Below the pieces are notes generated by a model that was not told where the DNA came from, ran no database searches, and worked only from the letters and a program-made list of their open reading frames with translations. Below, in pieces: positions 1 to 7,914 of a stretch of 40,823 nt of DNA (position 1 is the stretch's first letter; each line of letters starts with the position of its first letter). This stretch comes from CAYTID01 sp964437735 (GTDB lineage: Bacteria; Bacteroidota; Ignavibacteria; UBA10030; BY39), in contig CAYTID010000011.1 of assembly GCA_964437735.1 (NCBI GenBank), positions 1 to 40,823 on the forward strand. Direction: 5' to 3'. A program made the position numbers and the translations under genes.

Positions 1-291
1 GTCGGAGAGTGTGTTGAAATAGTTGAATATATCGGCGATTGCCATTGTTGCAGTCGATTCATCGCCATGCATTTGAGACCATAAGAGTATTTTGATATTT
101 CCCGATCCTAATTTAATCAGCCTAATATCTCTTCCTTCAAAAGATTTTCTTTCTATGGTGACATTAAATAATTTCGGAGCGGAAACTATTATCTTATCAA
201 TTACTGAATGAAAATATTCAGGCGAAAACCTTCTTGACGAAAATTCGTCGACAAACCAGGATTGATAATTATCAAAAAATTCTTTTACCAT
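1..291 (-). CDS. M14-family zinc carboxypeptidase, N-terminal part (runs off the window)
   Basis: Reading leftward from ATG at 291, 97 codons are visible and the gene continues past base 1. Around residues 69-79 the protein reads LLWSQMHGDES, which carries the HxxE zinc-ligand pair (H75, E78) of M14 carboxypeptidases in the usual context of a hydrophobic strand followed by QxHGDE. No signal peptide is evident in the first 30 residues. The start overlaps the rseP stop by 7 nt (ATGGTAA), so it is probably translated from the same message as dxr and rseP. The distal zinc His and catalytic Glu lie outside the window, so activity and substrate cannot be judged. Family assignment is fairly safe from the HxxE context; the precise role is unknown. 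Confidence 0.75.
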   Translation of the reverse strand, partial: MVKEFFDNYQSWFVDEFSSRRFSPEYFHSVIDKIIVSAPKLFNVTIERKSFEGRDIRLIKLGSGNIKILLWSQMHGDESTATMAIADIFNYFNTLSD

Positions 292-1604
292 AAATTCACA
301 ATGTCGTTAAATATCACGTATGCCATAAATGCCAGAAGTATAAAAAAACCTGTTTGCTGAATTGCCATTTTTGCCTTTATCGGAATTTCCCTTCTTATTA
401 TTCCCTCTATCAATAATATTAAAATATGTCCGCCGTCTAAAGCGGGGAAGGGGACAATATTTATAAATGCGAGTGTAATACTTAACAACGCCATAAAAGC
501 GAAAAAGCTGGTTACGCCCATCTCTGCGCTTTGAGTTGCAAGTTGAGCGATCTTAACCGGTCCGCCGATTGATTCTGAAAACTTCACCTTGCCGGTAAAC
601 AATTGCTGCATGCCATGGAAGAATAAAGTTGTCGCGAAAACCGTGCTCTTTACACCTGCAGGAAATGCTTCGAATAGTGAGTATTCAATTTCTTTTTTAG
701 GTCCGTTGTAAATCATGCCGATGCCGATTCCGATCTTTCCCTCGGCTGTCGGAGTAGTAATTCCGGAAAGAGTGTCCGCGCCCCTTATCCATGTAATAGA
801 AATTTCTTTTTCAGGATTTGATTTTATGATGTTAACAATTTGTTTATCAAAAAATATGAGCTGGTCATTAATCGAATAAACAATGTCTCCCGGTTTTAAA
901 CCAAGGAGTTCCGCGGGTTTGCCCGGTTCTATGCCGGTTATTACAGTCGCACTGTATTTTGGATAGATTCCGAATATTTCGCCGGAAAAATTATCGATAT
1001 CTTTTTTTGGAAATATTACTCCTTTTGATTCGCCGTTGCGGAGTAGATTAATAAAAATATTCTTGCCGACATTTTCAATATAAATTTTACTGTTTATTTC
1101 GTCCCAGTGTGTAATTTTCGAGTCATTGATAGTTGATATGATATCGCCGGATTGCAAACCGATTTTCGCTGCAGGACTTGCATCTATCACGTAACCGATT
1201 TCGGTTGTTTCCTTTAAAAATTTTCCTTGTGAATAACTTATCATCCAGAAAATGCCGACTGCAAGAAGAACATTCATTATTACGCCTGCGCTTAAAACGA
1301 ATATTTTTGCAAGTAAAGGTTTTGATCTGAATTCCCATTTTTCGGGAGGTTTGTTTGCAAATTCCGTGTCCATACTTTCATCGATCATCCCGGCAATTTT
1401 CACATATCCGCCGATCGGTATCCATGAAATGCAGTAATCGGTCTCTTTTATTTTCATCCCGAAAGCTCTCGGGGGGAATCCGATAGAAAATCTATCGACA
1501 CGCATTCCGGAAAGTTTTGCGGCGACAAAATGTCCAAGCTCATGTACTAATACAAGAATTCCGATTGTAATAAAAAAATAAAATATAGTCTGTATTAACT
1601 CCAT
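285..1604 (-). CDS. rseP: RIP zinc metalloprotease RseP (site-2 protease)
   Basis: This is an inner-membrane metalloprotease that cuts substrates within the membrane; in the family it releases anti-sigma factors or clears signal peptides. The 439-residue protein has the HELGH zinc motif at residues 21-25 inside the first transmembrane helix, two PDZ-like stretches in the middle (around 130-200 and 215-290), and the second active-site motif LDGG at 389-392 in a C-terminal membrane helix. Length matches the family (about 440-450). It starts 3 nt after the dxr stop and overlaps the next gene by 7 nt, the dxr-rseP order being common in bacteria. Substrate cannot be told from sequence. A second, shorter M50 protease is encoded at 7915-8583. 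Confidence 0.95.
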   Translation of the reverse strand: MELIQTIFYFFITIGILVLVHELGHFVAAKLSGMRVDRFSIGFPPRAFGMKIKETDYCISWIPIGGYVKIAGMIDESMDTEFANKPPEKWEFRSKPLLAKIFVLSAGVIMNVLLAVGIFWMISYSQGKFLKETTEIGYVIDASPAAKIGLQSGDIISTINDSKITHWDEINSKIYIENVGKNIFINLLRNGESKGVIFPKKDIDNFSGEIFGIYPKYSATVITGIEPGKPAELLGLKPGDIVYSINDQLIFFDKQIVNIIKSNPEKEISITWIRGADTLSGITTPTAEGKIGIGIGMIYNGPKKEIEYSLFEAFPAGVKSTVFATTLFFHGMQQLFTGKVKFSESIGGPVKIAQLATQSAEMGVTSFFAFMALLSITLAFINIVPFPALDGGHILILLIEGIIRREIPIKAKMAIQQTGFFILLAFMAYVIFNDIVNLW

Positions 1605-1607
1605 TAA

Positions 1608-2777
1608 TCACCTGTTTGTTAAACTTAAATAATTTGTAAATATAAAATTTCTTGTCGATGCGTCTGCTTCGAATATATCCTCGATTGTGGGTGAGATGAT
1701 ATTCGGTTGATTGTTAAGTGAGTCTCTGATAAGTTCCGGTATCCGGTTAAAATTTATTTCGCCGGAAAGAAACATGTTTACGGCAACCTCGTTTGCGGCG
1801 TTCAATACGGCAGGAGCTATTCCTCCGGATTTAAGTGCTTGATACGCCAGTCCTAAACATTCAAACTTGTCGGTATCAGGTTCATAAAATGTCATTTTTT
1901 CCAAATCCGGAAAACTGATTTTTTTTGTCTCCAACGGTAGTCTTTCGGGATATGTCAGAGCGTATTGTATTGGAATTTTCATATCGGGAATACTAAGCTG
2001 AGCTTTGATCGAACCGTCGATAAATTCTACCATTGAATGAATAATAGATTGTGGATGAATGACTACTTTGATTTTTTCTGCAGGAATTTTGAAAATGTAA
2101 TGCGCTTCAATTACTTCAAGTCCTTTATTCATAAGTGTTGCGGAATCGATTGTAATTTTACTTCCCATTTTCCAGTTCGGATGGTTTAATGCTTGCTCAA
2201 CTGTTACTTTTTCGAATTCCGACTTATCAAGATTTAATAAAGGTCCGCCTGAAGCGGTAATGATTAATTCCGAAATATTCTGTTTATCCTCACCGGTCAG
2301 ACATTGCAGTATCGCGCTGTGCTCGCTGTCAATAGGTAAAAGTGTAGTATTATATTTTTCTGTCATCGTAGTAATTATTTCACCCGCGGCAACGAGTGTT
2401 TCTTTATTTGCAAGCGCGATCGTTTTTCCTGATTTAATAGCTGCTATTGTAGGTCGTAAACCTGTAAATCCCACAAGAGAATTTATCACAACATCCGTTT
2501 CAGTATGAGCGGATATTTCTTCAAGCCCTTCACTTCCGGTAAATATTTTTAAAGAATTGCCAAATTCGGATTTTAGCTGCAAGGCAGAATTTTCATCCGT
2601 CACTCCGATGCCCAGTGGTTTAAATATTTCAATCTGTTTCTTGAGAAGATCAATCGCTTTATTCGCAGATAGAAAAGCTGCTTTAAATCTGTCAGGATAT
2701 TTCGAGATTACCTCAAGGCTATTCTGTCCGATTGAGCCGGTACAGCCTAAAATTGCTATATTTTTAACACTTTTCAA
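1608..2777 (-). CDS. dxr: 1-deoxy-D-xylulose-5-phosphate reductoisomerase
   Basis: Dxr converts 1-deoxyxylulose 5-phosphate to 2-C-methyl-erythritol 4-phosphate with NADPH, the committed step of the non-mevalonate isoprenoid pathway in the cytoplasm. Visible motifs in order: NADPH-binding GCTGSIG near the N terminus, NKETLVAAG, the metal-binding DSEHSA, ASGGPLL, the substrate loop NHPNWKMG followed by SATLMNKGLEVIEAH, and HPQSIIHSMVEF. The open frame extends to a GTG at 2819, but that codon lies inside the hairpin terminator at 2802-2826 and adds a 14-residue stretch before the Rossmann strand. I prefer the TTG at 2777, giving about 389 residues starting MKSVKNIAILG, which fits the family. 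No clear Shine-Dalgarno supports either start. Confidence 0.93.
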   Translation of the reverse strand: MKSVKNIAILGCTGSIGQNSLEVISKYPDRFKAAFLSANKAIDLLKKQIEIFKPLGIGVTDENSALQLKSEFGNSLKIFTGSEGLEEISAHTETDVVINSLVGFTGLRPTIAAIKSGKTIALANKETLVAAGEIITTMTEKYNTTLLPIDSEHSAILQCLTGEDKQNISELIITASGGPLLNLDKSEFEKVTVEQALNHPNWKMGSKITIDSATLMNKGLEVIEAHYIFKIPAEKIKVVIHPQSIIHSMVEFIDGSIKAQLSIPDMKIPIQYALTYPERLPLETKKISFPDLEKMTFYEPDTDKFECLGLAYQALKSGGIAPAVLNAANEVAVNMFLSGEINFNRIPELIRDSLNNQPNIISPTIEDIFEADASTRNFIFTNYLSLTNR

Positions 2778-2801
2778 TAGATTTGTTGTTTTATAAAAAT
2801 C

Positions 2802-2826
2802 AAGCCCCGAAACAATCACGGGGCTT
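2802..2826 (-). terminator. Rho-independent terminator between add and dxr
   Basis: An 8-bp perfect inverted repeat (AAGCCCCG at 2802-2809 with CGGGGCTT at 2819-2826) encloses a 9-nt loop. Reading the minus strand, the stem is followed by GATTTTTAT, a T-rich tail. It lies 50 nt beyond the add stop and just ahead of dxr, so it would end the hutH-add message. The plus-strand side also has a short T run, but no plus-strand gene ends here. Confidence 0.7.
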
Positions 2827-2875
2827 TTGAAAATTAAGAAAATACGTAATTAAAACAAAATATTGTAAATTTCAG

Positions 2876-3967
2876 CTATTTTTTTCCGAGCGCTTTTTTG
2901 GCTTTTTTATATCCCGGTTTAATTTTATTGTAAATCAAATCGATTCTTTGCTTATAAGGAATGAAAGCGCTCTTCATAGCATTAATTGCGAGTTTTTCCA
3001 TGTCGTCTATTCCAAGCCCGAACACTTCATGCGCAATTTTATATTCTTTTGTCATTGTCGTGTTGCTCATCAACTTGTCGTCGGTGTTTAATGTAACCCG
3101 GAATTTATATTTGTATAGTAAACCGAACGGGTGGTCTTCCAGTTTCTTTACCGCTCCTGTGTCAACGTTACTGGTCAGACATATTTCCAGAGGGATTCTC
3201 TTATCTAAAACATATTGTGCAAGGTATCCCATCTTGATGATATGCATATGGTCGCGTTCGTCAATTGCGATATCTTCTACCAGGCGTGTCGCATGCCCGA
3301 TTCTGTCAGCGCCACACCATTGAATTGCCTGCCATATAGATTCTTTACCGAAAGCCTCTCCCGCATGAATAGTAATATTAAAATTCTCTCTTTGTATATA
3401 ATGAAAAGCATCTACATGTTTTTTCGGCGGGAATCCGCCTTCTTCACCGGCAAGGTCAAACCCTACAACTCCACGTTCGCGATAATCGACAGCAAGCTCA
3501 GCCATTTCCTGTGATAAATTCATATCCCTCATAGCAGAAATTATCAAACCGAATTCAATTCCAAAATCTTTTCGTCCTCTTTCTAGTCCTCTCAGTACAG
3601 CGCTCACAACCTCTTCCCAGTGAAGCCCGAGTTTAGTGTGAAAAACAGGAGCAAACCGCGTTTCAACATAAACAACACCGTCGTCTTTCATATCTTCAAG
3701 CATCTCGTAAGCAATTCGTTCAAGCGCTTCCTCTGTTTGCATCACACCGGTGGTGTGTTCAAAACCTTCAAGATACAGGGGAAGGCTTCCTCTCTTTGCG
3801 CCCCTCTGAAACCATTCAGCAAGTTCGCCGGGATCATCAGTTGGTAATTTTTTATAATCCTGGTCTTTTGCCAGTTCTAAAATTGTTTTCGGACGTAAAC
3901 CGCCGTCGAGATGGTCGTGGAGAACAACTTTTGGTACTGATTTAATAATTTTGTCGCTCAATTTCAT
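2876..3967 (-). CDS. add: Adenosine deaminase family protein
   Basis: The family hydrolyses adenosine or a related aminopurine to the inosine form plus ammonia, using one zinc. The 363-residue protein shows all the hallmark sites: HDHLDG at about residues 17-22 (zinc ligands), the IHAGE block (zinc His and catalytic Glu), RIGHATRL (catalytic His), an LTSNVDTGAV stretch, and LNTDDKLM (zinc and catalytic Asp). Length is typical. ATG overlaps the hutH stop as ATGA, so the two genes are translationally coupled. The LTSN where many enzymes have SSN, and DGGL after HDHLD, are small deviations; adenine or an S-adenosylhomocysteine-type substrate cannot be excluded. Both genes in this pair release ammonia. 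Confidence 0.9.
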   Translation of the reverse strand: MKLSDKIIKSVPKVVLHDHLDGGLRPKTILELAKDQDYKKLPTDDPGELAEWFQRGAKRGSLPLYLEGFEHTTGVMQTEEALERIAYEMLEDMKDDGVVYVETRFAPVFHTKLGLHWEEVVSAVLRGLERGRKDFGIEFGLIISAMRDMNLSQEMAELAVDYRERGVVGFDLAGEEGGFPPKKHVDAFHYIQRENFNITIHAGEAFGKESIWQAIQWCGADRIGHATRLVEDIAIDERDHMHIIKMGYLAQYVLDKRIPLEICLTSNVDTGAVKKLEDHPFGLLYKYKFRVTLNTDDKLMSNTTMTKEYKIAHEVFGLGIDDMEKLAINAMKSAFIPYKQRIDLIYNKIKPGYKKAKKALGKK

Positions 3968-5523
3968 AAAATTTTTCCTATTTTCTTTTCGGTTGCATCA
4001 ATAACGCTTCCGTTTGTTAATAAGTTCAAACATTTTTTAATATCGTCAGAAAGAACACGGTCGGTTTCGAGATACGGGACATGTTCACGTATAATTTTGT
4101 ATGCAGCCATAACGCCTTTGCCGGGTTTCATGTTCTTTCCACTTTCAATATTTATGGACGAAAAATCTATTCCCTGTGCGGCAACCATGAGTTCGATTGC
4201 GATTACATTTTGTGTATTTTTAAGTATTTGCAATGCTTTTTGGGCGCTTATCGAGCCCATGCTGTTATGATCTTCCTGATTGGCGGATGTTGGTATTGAA
4301 TCAACACTTGCCGGATGAGCCAGTACCTTGTTCTCTGAAACCAGAGAAGCAGCGGTATATTGTGCTATCATCATTCCGGAATTTAAACCGCCGTGCTTAG
4401 TAAGAAATCTTGGCAGCCCGCTTAAATTTCCGTTCACCATTCTTTCAATCCGACGTTCCGAAATATTAGCAAACTCTGCCAGTGCAATTCCGACAAAATC
4501 CATCACAAGAGCGATCGGTTGTCCGTGAAAATTTCCTCCTTCTAAATGTATTTTTTCGTCAGGCAAAACCAAAGGATTATCCGTAACCGAATTGATCTCG
4601 GTAGTGATAACTTTATACGCATAATTAATTGTGTCGCGTGAAGCGCCGTGCACTTGAGGAATACATCTAAGTGAATAAGCATCCTGCACTCTCGGATCGT
4701 TATTTCGATGAGACTCTCTTATTTCACTTCCGCTTAAAAGCTTTCTTAAGTTTTCTGCCACGATAGATTGTCCCGGATGAGGTCTGAGTTCGTGAATACG
4801 CTTATCGTAAGCCGTATCGGTTCCTCTGAGAGCCTCAATCGACATAGCGGCGGCAATATCAACAAGCTTACATAATTGAGTGGCTTCATGTAAAATCAAT
4901 GCAGCATATGACGTCATCATCTGTGTTCCGTTGATAAGAGCTAATCCTTCTTTTGCACCCAGATCGATTGGTTCCAATCCTATTTTTTTTAATGCGAGAT
5001 AAGAATCCATCATCACATCTTCAAATAAAACTTTTCCCTTACCCATTAATGTCAAAACAAGATGAGATAACTGCACAAGGTCGCCGCTTGATCCTACCGA
5101 ACCTTTAGAAGGAATAATCGGAGTGATTCCTGAATTGTAAACTTTTTTTATGAACTCCAAGGTTTGTAAACGGATTCCTGAGAATCCTTTTGTCAAAGCA
5201 TTTAATCGTAGAATTATCATAGCCCGGACAACATCAAGAGGAAGGGGATCGCCAACGCCGGCTGAATGACTCATGATGAGGTTATCCTGAAGTGTTTCGT
5301 TATCCGATGATGCAATACGGATATTGCTGAATTCACCGAATCCGGTAGTTACACCGTAAACAACCTCCCCGCCTTTAATCCATTCATCAACTACTTTTCT
5401 TGAAGTATTAATATTTTTTTTTGCCTTTGCAGTAAAGTCAATTTTAATTTCAGGAAAATTTGTTACTGCAGAATAGAGTTCGGGTATTGTCAGGTTATTT
5501 CCGTCGATAAGAAGTTTCTTCAT
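3964..5523 (-). CDS. hutH: Histidine ammonia-lyase-like aromatic amino acid lyase (SSG in place of ASG)
   Basis: HutH deaminates L-histidine to urocanate using an electrophilic MIO group made from an internal Ala-Ser-Gly. The 519-residue protein has the family layout: YGVTTGFG (catalytic Tyr, about 56-63), MSHSAGVG (about 84-91, with the His seen in histidine lyases), the MIO segment, GGNFHGQP, SERRIERM and the C-terminal HPASVDSIPTSANQEDH. At 145-147 the MIO tripeptide reads Ser-Ser-Gly (TCA AGC GGC), and the following GDLVQLSH departs from the common GDLAPLAH. Histidine specificity is inferred from overall similarity; tyrosine or another substrate is possible. No hutU, hutI or hutG occurs in the window, so a complete histidine pathway is not shown. 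Coupled to add by a 4-nt overlap. Confidence 0.85.
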   Translation of the reverse strand: MKKLLIDGNNLTIPELYSAVTNFPEIKIDFTAKAKKNINTSRKVVDEWIKGGEVVYGVTTGFGEFSNIRIASSDNETLQDNLIMSHSAGVGDPLPLDVVRAMIILRLNALTKGFSGIRLQTLEFIKKVYNSGITPIIPSKGSVGSSGDLVQLSHLVLTLMGKGKVLFEDVMMDSYLALKKIGLEPIDLGAKEGLALINGTQMMTSYAALILHEATQLCKLVDIAAAMSIEALRGTDTAYDKRIHELRPHPGQSIVAENLRKLLSGSEIRESHRNNDPRVQDAYSLRCIPQVHGASRDTINYAYKVITTEINSVTDNPLVLPDEKIHLEGGNFHGQPIALVMDFVGIALAEFANISERRIERMVNGNLSGLPRFLTKHGGLNSGMMIAQYTAASLVSENKVLAHPASVDSIPTSANQEDHNSMGSISAQKALQILKNTQNVIAIELMVAAQGIDFSSINIESGKNMKPGKGVMAAYKIIREHVPYLETDRVLSDDIKKCLNLLTNGSVIDATEKKIGKIL

Positions 5524-5551
5524 GGCGTCTTAAGAGGGTTAATTTTATATG

Positions 5552-5580
5552 AATTTATCAAGAATTTATTAAAAATGCAA
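5552..5580 (-). promoter_or_regulatory. Possible promoter for hutH-add
   Basis: On the minus strand TTGCAT (5580-5575) is followed after exactly 17 nt by TAAATT (5557-5552), about 30 nt upstream of the hutH ATG. The elements are only moderately close to sigma-70 consensus and the region is very AT-rich, so this is tentative. Confidence 0.3.
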
Positions 5581-5606
5581 TATTTTTGTTATTTTTTCAA
5601 AAATGT

Positions 5607-5635
5607 TTGACTTTTTCAATCCTTTTATATACTAT
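5607..5635 (+). promoter_or_regulatory. Sigma-70-type promoter upstream of the sigma-54 response regulator
   Basis: TTGACT (5607-5612), 17-nt spacer, TACTAT (5630-5635). The same TTGACT plus 17-nt geometry occurs at 15925 and 16719, which supports it being a real housekeeping promoter form in this genome. It would give a leader of roughly 190 nt before the gene at 5831 and is back to back with the weaker leftward candidate. Confidence 0.45.
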
Positions 5636-5683
5636 ACTTATAAAGAATATTTGTGGGTTAAAAAAAGGCAGTTCCCTTTATAG

Positions 5684-5698
5684 TGGCATTGAGAATGC
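5684..5698 (+). promoter_or_regulatory. Possible sigma-54 (-24/-12) promoter
   Basis: TGGCAT-N5-ATGC has the invariant GG (5685-5686) and GC (5697-5698) separated by exactly 10 nt, as sigma-54 promoters require. The -12 half is weak (ATGC for TTGC). It sits 130 nt before a sigma-54 activator gene, so autoregulation is possible. Short match; chance occurrence cannot be excluded. Confidence 0.3.
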
Positions 5699-5830
5699 GT
5701 ATGGGACATCGGTAACAGAATTTTTTAAAAAAGAAAAATTTATTCACAATAACCAAAACCGATTACCAACCGGAAGGGAAAAACGAATTATCTACAATCA
5801 CAGATAATTAAAATCAAAAAGGTTTAAGCA

Positions 5831-7195
5831 ATGATTAAGCAAAACACCAGGATACTGATAGCAGACGACGAAGAAGAATTTCGTTACATGCTTAAAATAT
5901 TTTTGGAGTCTGAAGGTTTTGAGGTTGAACAAGCCGCAGACGGAATACAGGCAATAAATTTAATACAAATGAAAGCGTTTGAGATTGCGCTCCTCGACAT
6001 CAAAATACCGAAAGTAGATGGAGTTGAAGTTCTGAAATTTATAGAAGAAAATTTTCCGAATATTGATGTTGTAATGCTCACGGGTGTTGGCGACGTCAGG
6101 ATAGCCGTCGAGTGTATGAAATCGGGAGCTTACGATTATGTGAATAAACCCTATTCAACCGAGGAGCTTTTAAAGATAATTGAAAGAATTGTAGAAAAGC
6201 AAAATTTAATTCGTGAAAATCAGGCAATCAAAGCGCAATTATCAAGAATTACCGGATCCGAAGAAATTATCGGTATCAGTTCAAGTCTGAAACGTATAAC
6301 TGATGTAGCATTAAAAGTTGCTCCGACTAATTCTACAATATTGATTCAAGGACAGAGTGGAACGGGGAAGGAGCTGATTGCGAATTTTATATATAAAAAC
6401 AGTACACGCGCCGATAAACCTCTTGTCGCATTAAACTGTGCTTCAATACCGGATTCATTAATCGAAAGTGAACTATTCGGACACGAAAAAGGGGCGTTCA
6501 CGGATGCTCATATTACCAAACAAGGATTGGTGGAACTGGCAAATAATGGCACCCTTTTTCTCGATGAAATAGGCGATATCAGTCCGATAATTCAACCGAA
6601 GCTCCTGCGTTTTATACAGACGGGTGAATTCCGGAGAGTCGGAGGTAACATGGTGTTGAAATCTGATGTAAGACTTATTTCAGCTACTAATAAAAATTTA
6701 ATGGATGAAGTAAAGAAGGGGACATTCCGTGAAGATTTATTATACCGGCTTAACGTGATTACGCTTGATCTTCCTTTATTAAAAGAACGCAGAGAGGATA
6801 TTCCGATCTTAATAGAATATTTTTTAACCAAAAAAGCCGGTTTAAAAACACGTAAACAAATTAGTCCGAAAGCGACAGAATTTCTTATGAAATATGAATG
6901 GCCCGGAAATATACGTGAGCTTGAGAATGTAATAGAACGCGCGGCAATTCTTTCAAAAGACGATATGATCCAGCCCTTCGATTTGTCGCTTCCGCTGAAA
7001 ACCGCATCTTTTTTAACTGCACTTAATCAGGAGGAAATTATCGGGAGTATGATTCCCATGAAGGAAGTCGAGAAAAAACATATTTTTTCTGTCCTAAAAA
7101 ACCTTAACGGCAACAAGGCAGAAGCGGCGAAGATTCTTGGAATTAGTCTGAAAACACTTTATACTAAAATACTGCAATACCAGATAGAAATTTAA
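5831..7195 (+). CDS. Sigma-54-dependent two-component response regulator (NtrC family)
   Basis: A cytoplasmic transcription activator that, when phosphorylated, uses ATP hydrolysis to open sigma-54 promoters. Domains of the 454-residue protein: receiver 1-125 with acidic pocket D12/D13, phosphoacceptor D56 (LLDIKIP) and K107 (NKPY); AAA+ core about 143-370 with Walker A GQSGTGKE (174-181), the sigma-54 contact loop as GAFTDA (221-226) and Walker B TLFLDEIGD (241-249); Fis-type helix-turn-helix at the C terminus (GNKAEAAKILGISLKTLY). No kinase gene is adjacent, so it is an orphan here; the hybrid kinase at 21170 has its own receivers. GAFTDA instead of GAFTGA is a frequent variant. A candidate target is the sigma-54-like promoter before the pilus locus at 27252. 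Confidence 0.93.
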   Translation: MIKQNTRILIADDEEEFRYMLKIFLESEGFEVEQAADGIQAINLIQMKAFEIALLDIKIPKVDGVEVLKFIEENFPNIDVVMLTGVGDVRIAVECMKSGAYDYVNKPYSTEELLKIIERIVEKQNLIRENQAIKAQLSRITGSEEIIGISSSLKRITDVALKVAPTNSTILIQGQSGTGKELIANFIYKNSTRADKPLVALNCASIPDSLIESELFGHEKGAFTDAHITKQGLVELANNGTLFLDEIGDISPIIQPKLLRFIQTGEFRRVGGNMVLKSDVRLISATNKNLMDEVKKGTFREDLLYRLNVITLDLPLLKERREDIPILIEYFLTKKAGLKTRKQISPKATEFLMKYEWPGNIRELENVIERAAILSKDDMIQPFDLSLPLKTASFLTALNQEEIIGSMIPMKEVEKKHIFSVLKNLNGNKAEAAKILGISLKTLYTKILQYQIEI

Positions 7196-7219
7196 TTGAA
7201 TTATGAAAGAGGAATACTA

Positions 7220-7687
7220 ATGAAAGGAAATCAGAAACTTATTGAAGCATTAAATATTTTACTCGCGGACGAATTAACGGCTGTCAATCAATACATGGTT
7301 CATTCCGAAATGTGTAACAATTGGGGATATGGAAATTTACATAACCATTTTGAAAAACGTGCCATTGATGAGATGAAGCATGCCGAAAAATTAATATCCA
7401 GAATAATCTTCCTCGAAGGTACGCCTATAGTTAATAAGTTGAAAGATATTAAGATCGGAGCCGAAATTCCGAAACAACTATCAAACGATCTCGCATACGA
7501 ACTTGAAGCAGTTAAAGCTTACAACGATGCAATTTTACTTGCAGGCGAAGTAAAAGATTTTGCCACTCGTGAATTATTAGAGCGTATATTAATGGATGAA
7601 GACAGACACGTCGATGAAATAGAAGCATTACAGGATCAGATCGGACATATGACGCTTCCAATATTCTTGACTACTCAGGTTAAATAA
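7220..7687 (+). CDS. bfr: Bacterioferritin
   Basis: Bacterioferritin forms a 24-subunit hollow shell that oxidises Fe(II) and stores iron, with haem bound between subunit pairs. The 155-residue protein keeps every expected site: ferroxidase ligands E18, E51, H54, the E in ELEAVKAY (about 94), and E and H in DEDRHVDE (about 127 and 130), plus the haem ligand M52 in IDEMKHAEK. I start it at ATG 7220, which is preceded by AAAGAGGA with a 6-nt spacer; the frame is open to 7196 but that adds only MNYERGIL and starts at the previous gene's stop. It directly follows the response regulator and may share its message. Confidence 0.95.
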   Translation: MKGNQKLIEALNILLADELTAVNQYMVHSEMCNNWGYGNLHNHFEKRAIDEMKHAEKLISRIIFLEGTPIVNKLKDIKIGAEIPKQLSNDLAYELEAVKAYNDAILLAGEVKDFATRELLERILMDEDRHVDEIEALQDQIGHMTLPIFLTTQVK

Positions 7688-7838
7688 GGATAAAAAAACA
7701 TTCTTGATATACAGCCGGGTATTATTCGGGAGATTTTCTATTTTTCCAAAAAACACCGGACATTCCGTGGATTGAATCGCTCTCAATAACATATCTCAAT
7801 TTAAACTCAAAAAAAATTCAGCGCACGAATTAATATTA

Positions 7839-7867
7839 TTGTTTTTACATTCAAAATGCATTATCTT
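7839..7867 (+). promoter_or_regulatory. Possible promoter for the M50 protease-asd-methionine group
   Basis: TTGTTT (7839-7844), 17-nt spacer, TATCTT (7862-7867), 47 nt before the TTG start at 7915. The match is modest. The rest of the 227-nt gap 7688-7914 shows no gene or convincing terminator. Confidence 0.3.
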
Positions 7868-7914
7868 TTTGTGTATCAAATATTTTAAATAAATAAACAT
7901 AGAAGGATAGTCAG

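Noticed and set aside
221..226. GAFTDA loop of the response regulator as a defect (residue numbers of the 5831-7195 product)
   Set aside because: GAFTDA is a frequent functional variant among sigma-54 activators, so it is not by itself unusual.
5586..5807. 73-codon frame upstream of the response regulator
   Set aside because: It spans the promoter candidates, has no ribosome site and no protein-like composition.
7715..7740. Terminator after bacterioferritin
   Set aside because: Only a 3-bp CCG/CGG stem can be drawn; too weak.
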